A DNA stretch of 20,347 bases from Verrucomicrobiota bacterium (GTDB lineage Bacteria; Verrucomicrobiota; Verrucomicrobiia; Limisphaerales; AV2): positions 1-20,347 of the forward strand of contig QHPA01000233.1 of NCBI GenBank assembly GCA_003218935.1, written 5' to 3'. The position numbers and the translations under genes are program-made. The notes beneath the pieces are model-generated. The model had not been told where the DNA came from. It did no database searches and was given only the letters and a program-made list of their open reading frames with translations. Shown here piece after piece: positions 14,654 through 20,347 of the stretch (its first letter is position 1; the number at the start of each line of letters is the position of its first letter).

Positions 14654-16180
14654 CTAACGCTCGTTATTCGCCGTCGGCACACCGCCGCGCGCTTCGAGAA
14701 ACGCTTTCAACTCCGCGGCGGCTTTGCCGCCGAAGCCCGGCACTTTGGCGATTTCTTCCACCGAGGCGAGCCGCAGACGGTGGACCGAACCGAATTTCCT
14801 GAGCAACGCCTCTTTGCGTTGCTCGCCGATGCCGGGAAATTCGTCGAGAATGCTCTCCGAGATTTTCTTCAAGCGCAGTTGCGCGTTGTAAGTGTTGGCG
14901 AAACGATGCGACTCATCGCGCACCCGTTGCAGCAGTTTCAGCGCGCCGGAATCGTGCTTTAGCCGCAGAGGCTCCTTTTCCTCTGGCCGATAAATCTCCT
15001 CAAACTCCTTGGCCAGCCCGATGATTCGAATGTGGCTCAGGCCGAGTTTCTCCAGTTCGGCGCAGGCCGCGCTGAGCTGTCCCTTGCCGCCGTCGACCAA
15101 AATCAGATCGGGAACATTCGACCACTTGCCGCCTTGCCCGCTCTCGGTCTCGCTTTTCAGCCGCGTGTAACGCCGGCGAATGGTTTCCGCAATACAGGCG
15201 AAATCGTCCTGGCCCATAACCGTTTTCATTTTGAACCGCCGATAATTCGACCGGTCCGGCCGGCCATTTTTGAAACTGACCATGGACGCCACCGCGAACG
15301 TGTCGCTGATGTTCGAGATATCGAAACCTTCGATGCGCTGCGGAGCGGCGGGCAAATTCAATGCCTTCGCCAGCTCGGCGAGATCATGGTCGGGATCAAT
15401 CGCCACCGGCAGCTTGTACGGCAACCGCTCGAATTTTTCCGTCTTCTGCGTCGTGCGCCGCAGATCGAACAGCATGTCGCGCAACTGCGCCGCCTTTTCG
15501 AAGTCTTGCGAGCCGGCGGCTTTCTTCATCTCCGCTTCGAGTTGTTCCTTCATCTCCCTGGACTGGCCGTCGAGGAAATCGCAGGCGGCGAGCACCTGCA
15601 TCAGATACTGCTCGCGCGTCACGTTGCCGATGCACGGCGCGGTGCAGACCTTCAGGTGCGCGTAGAGACAGTGTTTGTAATCATTCTCGGTCGGCGTCAG
15701 GGGGCGGCAGCCGCGCAAATTGAACTTGTGCCGGACGAGGTTCAGCGTGCGCCGCAGCGCGCCGGAGCTGGCAAACGGACCGAAGTAACGCGCGCCGTCG
15801 TCCGTTTTGAGCCGCGTCAGCGTGAAGCGCGGAATCGGGTCGTTGAGTTGGACCTTGAGCAGCAGGAACCGTTTGTCGTCGCGGAAACTGACGTTGTAAC
15901 GCGGATGAAATTCCTTGATCAGCTTGCCTTCGAGCAACACCGCCTCCGCCTCGCTGCGCACGATATGCGCGTCGAAATCGTGAATCGCCTCCACCAGCGC
16001 GTTGAACTTCAGGTCCCAGCCCATGCGCCGCGATGGATGGAAATATTGGCTCACGCGCTTCCTCAAATCGCGCGCCTTGCCGACGTAAATGACCGTCCCG
16101 AACCGGTCCTTCATCAGATAAACGCCCGGCTTGTGCGGCAAGTCACTCAGCTTACTACGAATCTGTTCCGTGACAGGCAT
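14654..16180 (-). CDS. uvrC: Excinuclease ABC subunit C, compact form
   Basis: The 508-residue UvrC starts MPVTEQIRSKL (ATG at 16180); a TTG six codons earlier is less likely. Domains in order: GIY-YIG nuclease (about 15-95, GVYLMKD and VIYVGKARDLRKRV) for the 3' incision; a four-cysteine cluster site (Cys158, Cys171, Cys179, Cys183) matching the spacing of the iron-sulphur ligands in E. coli UvrC; a UVR motif for UvrB contact (about 215-240); the RNase H-like 5' nuclease (FDISN, Asp287; LVDGGKGQ, Asp363; His425); and a tandem helix-hairpin-helix (about 445-495). The link between UVR motif and nuclease is only about 47 residues, roughly 100 shorter than in E. coli. Role: nucleotide excision repair in the cytoplasm with UvrA and UvrB, not found here. 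Confidence 0.96.
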   Translation of the reverse strand: MPVTEQIRSKLSDLPHKPGVYLMKDRFGTVIYVGKARDLRKRVSQYFHPSRRMGWDLKFNALVEAIHDFDAHIVRSEAEAVLLEGKLIKEFHPRYNVSFRDDKRFLLLKVQLNDPIPRFTLTRLKTDDGARYFGPFASSGALRRTLNLVRHKFNLRGCRPLTPTENDYKHCLYAHLKVCTAPCIGNVTREQYLMQVLAACDFLDGQSREMKEQLEAEMKKAAGSQDFEKAAQLRDMLFDLRRTTQKTEKFERLPYKLPVAIDPDHDLAELAKALNLPAAPQRIEGFDISNISDTFAVASMVSFKNGRPDRSNYRRFKMKTVMGQDDFACIAETIRRRYTRLKSETESGQGGKWSNVPDLILVDGGKGQLSAACAELEKLGLSHIRIIGLAKEFEEIYRPEEKEPLRLKHDSGALKLLQRVRDESHRFANTYNAQLRLKKISESILDEFPGIGEQRKEALLRKFGSVHRLRLASVEEIAKVPGFGGKAAAELKAFLEARGGVPTANNER

Positions 16181-16191
16181 GGACAAAATTT

Positions 16192-16217
16192 CACGCAAAG
16201 ACGCGAACGCGCAAAGG
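16192..16217. repeat. cgcaaag-type short interspersed repeat upstream of uvrC
   Basis: The stretch contains acgcaaag (16193-16200), an acgcgaacg step and cgcaaag (16210-16216), a degenerate tandem of 7-9-bp units. From memory, cgcaaagacgc tandems occur widely in intergenic DNA of environmental bacterial genomes. It lies 12 bp upstream of the uvrC start codon, in its probable leader. Confidence 0.5.
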
Positions 16218-16223
16218 AATTTT

Positions 16224-16505
16224 TAACCACGGATGGACACAGATTAACACGGATGGAAAAACTCAACGCTGCCGTATTTCCAGATGCGAGAAGTCCGTTG
16301 CTCGCTGGACGCGACTTCTACCGCATCCGGTTCTCCGAAAACCTTCCTGATAAATTCCTGCGAGGTCCAAGCTTAATTGGGCCAAGCTCTCCCGAGCGGA
16401 GGAATTTTTCCATCGAGACGTGATTCTTTCGGTCGGCAGCCGCAACGACTCCAGGATGACTTGGATTAGTCCTTATCCGTGTTAATCCGTGTCCATCTGT
16501 GGTTA
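16224..16505. repeat. 282-bp element bounded by 31-bp inverted repeats (MITE-like)
   Basis: The arms 16224-16254 and 16475-16505 match at 29 of 31 positions in inverted orientation. The 220-bp interior codes for nothing recognisable on either strand. It holds a further inverted repeat (agaagtc 16289-16295 and gacttct 16313-16319) and a repeated ccaagct word near 16367-16390. The outer right arm contains the TAA stop of the SIS-isomerase gene (16503-16505). No transposase is present. It fills the roughly 300-bp gap between uvrC and the SIS gene. It could be a small non-autonomous element or two chance-facing copies of an interspersed repeat. Confidence 0.7.
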
Positions 16506-17075
16506 GACTCTTGCGAACTCCGGCTTCTCCATGAACGCATAGCAAATCATGTGGCAGATGCCCATGTGCGCGTCCTCGACGCGGCCATAATGCGTATCCT
16601 TGATGACGATGGCTTGATGCGCGATTTCCGCGAGCTTGCCGCGTTTGCCGCCGACGAGCGCAATCGTGTGGAGCCCGTTCTTCTTTGCCCACTCGACCGC
16701 TTTCACGACGTTCGGTGAGTTGCCACTAACACTCATCGCCAACACAAGATCGCCCGGTTTGCCGTAGTTCATCAATTGGCGAACGAACACGTCTTCGTGG
16801 GCGTAGTCGTTGCCCAGCGCGGTCATCCAGCTCACGTTGTCGTTGAGCGAGAGCACGCGAAAGCGTTTGCCGAGCTTGTCGGACGAGCCTTTGCCGAGGT
16901 CCGTGGCGAAGTGGGACGCGTTGGCTGCGCTGCCGCCGTTGCCGAAGACAAAAATCTGCCGGTCTTCCTGGAGCGCCTGCCTGAATTTCTCAATGAGCTG
17001 CGCGACGGCGTCCAGTGGAATGGAATCGTGCGCCGCTTTTTGGGCCTTCACGTAATTGGAAATCCAATCTTTCAC
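16503..17075 (-). CDS. SIS-domain isomerase, GmhA-like
   Basis: The 190-residue protein is a single SIS domain: FVFGNGGSAANASHFATDLGKG (about 42-63), then ALGNDYAHEDVFVRQL, LAMSVSGNSPNVVKAVEWAK (about 112-131) and the C-terminal helix DAHMGICHMICYAFMEK. The order and spacing match sedoheptulose-7-phosphate isomerase GmhA, which makes the heptose precursor of lipopolysaccharide in the cytoplasm. The position of the GmhA catalytic Glu seems to be Asp (FATDL), while the C-terminal His is kept, so substrate specificity is open. The stop codon lies inside an inverted-repeat arm. Its start is separated from the ROK kinase by 114 bp of repeats; both run leftward, and a shared role in sugar-phosphate metabolism is plausible but not shown. 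Confidence 0.82.
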   Translation of the reverse strand: MKDWISNYVKAQKAAHDSIPLDAVAQLIEKFRQALQEDRQIFVFGNGGSAANASHFATDLGKGSSDKLGKRFRVLSLNDNVSWMTALGNDYAHEDVFVRQLMNYGKPGDLVLAMSVSGNSPNVVKAVEWAKKNGLHTIALVGGKRGKLAEIAHQAIVIKDTHYGRVEDAHMGICHMICYAFMEKPEFARV

Positions 17076-17100
17076 CCGCGTCGATTATCCAGCCGGAGGC

Positions 17101-17181
17101 TGTAGCCGCAAGCTTTAGCTTGCGCTGCATTGGGTTCACGCGTGGTTGTTCGTTTCGCGCAACTTGAAAGTTGCGGCTACA
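17101..17181. repeat. Pair of related palindromic repeats in opposite orientation
   Basis: Copy A (17101-17124) contains the perfect 18-bp palindrome 17107-17124 (arms cgcaagct/agcttgcg). Copy B (17158-17181, opposite strand) contains the palindrome 17158-17175 (arms cgcaactt/aagttgcg). Both are preceded, in their own orientation, by tgtagc, and differ mainly by compensating changes in the stem, as expected for conserved hairpins. A third partial ggctacaa word at 17188-17195 contains the stop codon of the ROK gene. Confidence 0.7.
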
Positions 17182-17189
17182 AGTTGAGG

Positions 17190-18054
17190 CTACAACGTCG
17201 CGTGTTTAGCCAGTTCGAGCGCGCCCATCGGCACCGCGTCTTCGCCCAGGGCAGCCAGACGAACCTTTGGGCCAGGCGCGAAGGCTTCCATCGTGAACGA
17301 GCGGAGCGCGCCTTCGACCGCAGCGCGCAGCGGTTCGCCGACCAGCGACAGGCCACCGCCGAGAACGATGACTTCTGGATGAAAGAGATGAACGACGTGC
17401 GACAGGCCGAATGCGAGGTCTTCCGCAGTCTCGTTTAGAATCCGTTTCGCCTCGGGGTCGCCTTTTTCCAGCGCCGGTGAGAGAAACCTGGCCTCGCTGC
17501 CAGTCGAGTTGCCGACGAGTTTGACGAGCAGGCCGTCCGGCTCGGTCGTTTTGAGCTGGCGGATTTTGGCATCCACGGCCCAGCCCGAGCAGCGCGATTC
17601 GACAATTGTTCCACTCCGATCAAACCGGACATGGCCAATCTCCGCTTCACCCGGTTTTGCGCCGTGATAAATTTGTCCGTTCACGACCAACCCGCCGCCA
17701 ACGCCGCTGCCGAGCGTGACGTAAAAGACCGGATTGAACCCGACGCCCGCGCCGTGCAGCGCTTCACCCAGCGTCCCTGAGTTCGCGTCGTTATCCACGC
17801 GCACCGGCAAACGGCTCAGGGTTTGCAGCCAGTCGCCGAGTTTGAAATCGGCCCAACCTTCAATCTGGTGCGAGCGACAAATCTGTCCCGTCTTCCAATC
17901 CACGGGACCACCGAAGCCGACGCCAATGGCCGCCGGCTTTTTGGCAGGAATCAGTTCAGTAAGGGTGGCGCGAATTTGCCCGCGAATAACCATCACCGAC
18001 GACGATTTGGAGCTTCGTGCCGCCGATTTCGATGCCGACGTAATGTCTTTGCAT
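17190..18054 (-). pseudogene. ROK-family sugar kinase, frameshifted near the N-terminus
   Basis: The N-terminal ATP-binding part reads MQRHYVGIEIGGTKLQIVVGD from an ATG at 18054, then hits TGA at 17956-17958 in that frame. The rest continues in the +1 frame from about 17990: GQIRATLTELIPAKKPAAIGVGFGGPVD, then VDNDANSGTLGEALHGAG with the catalytic Asp, LGSGVGGGLVVNGQIYHG and GEAEIGHVRFD with the His normally bound to zinc. The zinc CxCGxxGC motif is missing: the region reads ESRCSGWAVD. About a dozen residues expected between VVGD and the next helix also seem absent. ROK kinases phosphorylate glucose, fructose or N-acetyl sugars in the cytoplasm. Either a pseudogene or an assembly error. The longer frame to 18137 has a nonsense N-terminus. 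Confidence 0.82.
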
Positions 18055-18063
18055 TGGTCGTTG

Positions 18064-18137
18064 GTGGGGCGAGACTCTGTCGAGCCCAATCGGATTGAAA
18101 CGCGACCGAGGTCAGGGCTCGAGGGAGTCTCACCCAC
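18064..18137. repeat. Inverted repeat upstream of the ROK gene
   Basis: The arms at 18064-18087 and 18115-18137 pair over about 20 of 24 positions with one gap, enclosing a 27-nt loop. The core words are gagactc and tcgagccc. It lies between the ROK start (18054) and the stop of the redoxin remnant (18141), ending three bases from that stop. The sequence resembles, from memory, an element repeated many times in Verrucomicrobiota and often mis-annotated as small ORFs reading GRDSVEP. Confidence 0.65.
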
Positions 18138-18140
18138 GAT

Positions 18141-18236
18141 TTACTTAAAATGCTCCGGTTCGTTGCCCGGTTTCCATTTGATGTTGCAGCCGATGCTCGG
18201 TTTTTGGTTGGGCCGGTTTTTGCCATGCGCCGGATT
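18141..18236 (-). pseudogene. C-terminal remnant of a redoxin (AhpC/TSA-like thioredoxin-fold protein)
   Basis: On the minus strand a 31-codon open stretch ends GCNIKWKPGNEPEHFK and then TAA. This is preceded by GKNRPNQKPSI, and together it resembles the C-terminal tail of thioredoxin-like redoxins found in Planctomycetes and Verrucomicrobia, where a GK-P-x-P linker precedes GC(N/S)IKWK. A TGA interrupts the frame just upstream (18237-18239), and neither other frame upstream to about 18420 shows the rest of the domain (no CxxC-type site or fold motifs). So only the tail survives, next to an inverted repeat. The assignment rests on remembered family consensus over a short stretch and is tentative. 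Confidence 0.5.
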
Positions 18237-18631
18237 TCAAAGCGCGCGAAGCGGAATGTCCAGCTTCAACTATGACGGGCGCCGTGGTCAATGATTTGCC
18301 ACAGCGGGAAAGAAAATTACCGAAACAGTCCGTGGCGCAAGAGGCAGAATGTCAACAAAGGTCTGTTAATGCCACAAAATGGCCAGGAGAAATTTCCTGG
18401 CATCCGGTCTGCGATCCCCTCATATTGGCAGCATCCTGAGCTTGGCGGCGCCGCAACACGGCACACACCGGCCAAATCGGGACACTATGCATATTGACAA
18501 ACCGGGAATGCGTGTGTAGCCAGGAAGAGTCTTGGTTTTACGTGTGCGCATTTATGTGGTGCGGCGTTATACAACCTCTAGCTTCCTCTCCTCACTTCAA
18601 CGCTTATGTCCTCGCCGAAGTCCATTAGCTT
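18237..18631. other. Gene-free stretch with one hairpin and no clear promoter
   Basis: No convincing coding sequence lies on either strand between the redoxin remnant and the secreted-protein gene. A 7-bp perfect hairpin without T-run (arms 18382-18388 and 18395-18401, loop gaaatt) could be an operator or an RNA hairpin. A TTGACA at 18494-18499 has no good -10 partner at the normal distance. The bases before the ATG at 18632 contain no Shine-Dalgarno. Confidence 0.6.
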
Positions 18632-20347
18632 ATGAAAACCAAATCCATTCGAAAATTCCCTCTGCTTTTCGTCACCGTCGCCGTTCTCACAGTCGCCGGG
18701 GTCGCCAGCGGTGGGGTGGGGTCCGCGACAAACGCCAGCGATGGCTACCTGTCTCTCACCGAAGCGGTCAACAGCCAGAATGGCGAGGTCATTTTCAGCG
18801 ATTTTGACAATGGGCAGGTGGTTCAGGCGTTTTCCTTCACTGCAATGGTGAAGATTGGCGATGGAACCGGCACGCCAGCGGATGGAATTTCCATTGCCTA
18901 TGTTCGGGCGAACGATCCCATCCTCACGGACCCGGCCGGCGGTTGGTCGGGGATACAAACCGGACCGGGAGTTGGAGGCGCCATGGAAGAGGGCAGCACG
19001 ACCGGCATATCCGTGGGTTTCGACTCCTACAACAATGGCAGTGGCGACTTCGAGGGCCTCGACATCCGCGTGGACGGCCAACTGGTGCTGGAGTATGCGA
19101 TGCCAACGTTGAACGGGTTGTGCGCTGATGCGACCTCGATTCAAACGGGACCCATTGACCCCAACAATCCAGGCAGTGGCGACCTGCTGTGCTGGGCGCC
19201 GTTAACTGTCGCCCTTAACACCAACGGTGTGCTGAATGTTTCGTACAAGAACACGCTGATTCTGTCGAATTATCAAACGACTTACTTCCCGAGTCCCGGC
19301 CGCCTCGTGTTGGGCGCCCGGACTGGCGGCCTGAATGAACTTCAATATGTCGATAACATCAGCATTACGACCATCCCGGCGGCCATCGCACTGGTGGGTT
19401 CCGCTTCCGGCTTTGCGGACGGCTTTTCGATCACGATCAACGATTCCGGCGCCAGCGTGATCGACACGACCAAACCGATCACGCTTCAACTTAACGGGAC
19501 GAGCGTGACCGCGACTTCCGTTCAGAAGAGTGGGGGAACGACGACGATAACTTATCATGAATTCCCAACGCTCCTGCCTGCCGGCTCCAGCAACCAGGTC
19601 GCGGTTTCAGCCAAGGACGGCAACAATAACACCATCAGCGGGACGCGCAGTTTCGTGGTCCCGGTTTACAGGGTGGTGCCGCCGGGCGACTCCGTGCCTT
19701 CAAGCGCGGTGGATTTGACCAAGCCCGGCTTCCGGATCAGGCCCTATCAATCCGATCAAGCCCAACCGAACAGTCTGGCATGGACGGAGGACCAGCTTCT
19801 CGGATTGCACGGGACCAACGCCGCCGACCTGACGCTGGCTACTGACGGCGGCTACATTGACTACACCAATGTGATCAATTTCAACATCGATTCCACAGGA
19901 GCCGGCTCAGGCGACTTTACCCCTGACAGCCCGTTCCCTGGAATTCCCGGCGCAAACGGAACGAATGGCAATTCCAGCATGGAAGCTCTGACGTTTCTGC
20001 AGTTCCCAACCGCCGGCATTTACCAAATGGGCGTGAACAGTGACGACGGTTTCCGTGTCACAGAAGGCAGGAACCCCAAAGATCAATTTGCATTGAATTT
20101 GGGAGAGTACGATGGCGGACGCGGACCCTCAGACACCCTGTTCAACCTGGTAGTGTCTCAAGCGGGCATCTACCCCTGTCGTTTAATCTGGGAAAACGGC
20201 AATGGCGAGTTGCCGGGTAACGGGGCCTCCTGCGAATGGTTTACTGTGCAACCTGATGGAACCAAGATATTGATCAATGATCCAAGTCCCACCAATACGA
20301 CCGGAATCAAAGCGTTCTACGCCGGACCGCAATTGCCCGCCTATGTC
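18632..20347 (+). CDS. Large secreted lectin/PA14-like surface protein, partial
   Basis: From ATG 18632 the frame is open for 572 codons up to the right edge. It starts with a signal peptide (MKTKSIRKFPLLFVTVAVLT..., cleavage around residues 25-35). Residues about 40-245 look like a concanavalin/L-type lectin sandwich: FSFTAMVKIGDGTG, ADGISIAYVRAND, GISVGFDSYNNGSGDFEGLDI, LVLGARTGGLNELQYVDNISI. Residues about 248-345 form an Ig-like or fibronectin-like module. Residues about 440-555 resemble a PA14-type beta domain with ALTFLQFPTAGIYQMGVNSDDG, then GIYPCRLIWENGNGE. Such proteins are secreted or cell-surface adhesins or carbohydrate binders. The C-terminus, where a sorting signal such as PEP-CTERM might sit, is outside the window. 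No catalytic domain is visible so far. Confidence 0.82.
   Translation, partial: MKTKSIRKFPLLFVTVAVLTVAGVASGGVGSATNASDGYLSLTEAVNSQNGEVIFSDFDNGQVVQAFSFTAMVKIGDGTGTPADGISIAYVRANDPILTDPAGGWSGIQTGPGVGGAMEEGSTTGISVGFDSYNNGSGDFEGLDIRVDGQLVLEYAMPTLNGLCADATSIQTGPIDPNNPGSGDLLCWAPLTVALNTNGVLNVSYKNTLILSNYQTTYFPSPGRLVLGARTGGLNELQYVDNISITTIPAAIALVGSASGFADGFSITINDSGASVIDTTKPITLQLNGTSVTATSVQKSGGTTTITYHEFPTLLPAGSSNQVAVSAKDGNNNTISGTRSFVVPVYRVVPPGDSVPSSAVDLTKPGFRIRPYQSDQAQPNSLAWTEDQLLGLHGTNAADLTLATDGGYIDYTNVINFNIDSTGAGSGDFTPDSPFPGIPGANGTNGNSSMEALTFLQFPTAGIYQMGVNSDDGFRVTEGRNPKDQFALNLGEYDGGRGPSDTLFNLVVSQAGIYPCRLIWENGNGELPGNGASCEWFTVQPDGTKILINDPSPTNTTGIKAFYAGPQLPAYV

Noticed and set aside
15032..16423. 463-codon plus-strand frame opposite uvrC
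   Set aside because: Antisense shadow of an unmistakable uvrC; composition is unlike a protein and it runs into the repeat region.
17734..18294. 186-codon plus-strand frame opposite the ROK gene
   Set aside because: Built from antisense of the kinase, the inverted repeat (GRDSVEP-like reading) and non-coding DNA; not a gene.
18494..18499. TTGACA as promoter of the secreted-protein gene
   Set aside because: The hexamer 17 bp downstream is tagcca, a poor -10; the distance to the start codon is also long. Left out as a promoter.
1..20347. CRISPR arrays, tRNA or rRNA genes, transposases, phage genes
   Set aside because: No regularly spaced direct repeats, no cloverleaf-like sequences and no matching protein motifs were seen on either strand.

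Overview
The window looks like a chromosomal piece of a Gram-negative, GC-rich bacterium of the PVC group, most likely Verrucomicrobiota of the Pedosphaera/Limisphaerales type. This is inferred from the gene mix: a beta-barrel/Wzc/Wza export cluster, ThuA next to a twin-arginine-type Gfo/Idh/MocA oxidoreductase, a compact UvrC, a large lectin/PA14-like secreted protein, and many short palindromic repeats at gene ends. Most genes lack a clear Shine-Dalgarno site; yceI (13939) and the outer-membrane barrel (6907) are exceptions. No rRNA, tRNA, CRISPR array, transposase or phage gene was seen.

Layout. 1-2205: a partial EamA transporter (minus, GTG start), divergent from a SixA-type phosphohistidine phosphatase, then a CorA Mg2+ channel. 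2271-4896: a soluble PAS histidine kinase overlapping a sigma-54 NtrC-type response regulator. 4969-6786: a multi-pass GT-C/family-39-like membrane protein. 6814-11406: an exopolysaccharide export and control cluster: promoter, outer-membrane beta-barrel, a terminator ending five bases before the next start codon, a Wzc-type tyrosine autokinase split by a frameshift, a Wza-type lipoprotein, and a small tail-anchored degenerate FHA protein whose start codon abuts the wza stop. 11547-14559: ThuA-domain protein, Gfo/Idh/MocA oxidoreductase and YceI, all exported.

14560-18240 is transcribed leftward and is rich in repeats: uvrC, a GmhA-like SIS isomerase, a ROK sugar kinase broken by a frameshift near its N-terminus, and a short remnant of a redoxin C-terminus. 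Each gene end here carries a palindrome or inverted repeat, and three stop codons lie inside or share a base with a repeat. From 18632 to the right edge an uninterrupted frame encodes at least 572 residues of a large secreted adhesin-like protein.

Functional reading (inference): the kinase/regulator pair next to a membrane glycosyltransferase-like protein and the export cluster suggests phospho-regulated surface polysaccharide production, similar in arrangement to other sigma-54-controlled exopolysaccharide loci. The least ordinary points are the Wzc-FHA pairing, the terminator in front of wzc, two genes that appear to have lost internal sequence out of frame, and the concentration of repeats at gene ends.
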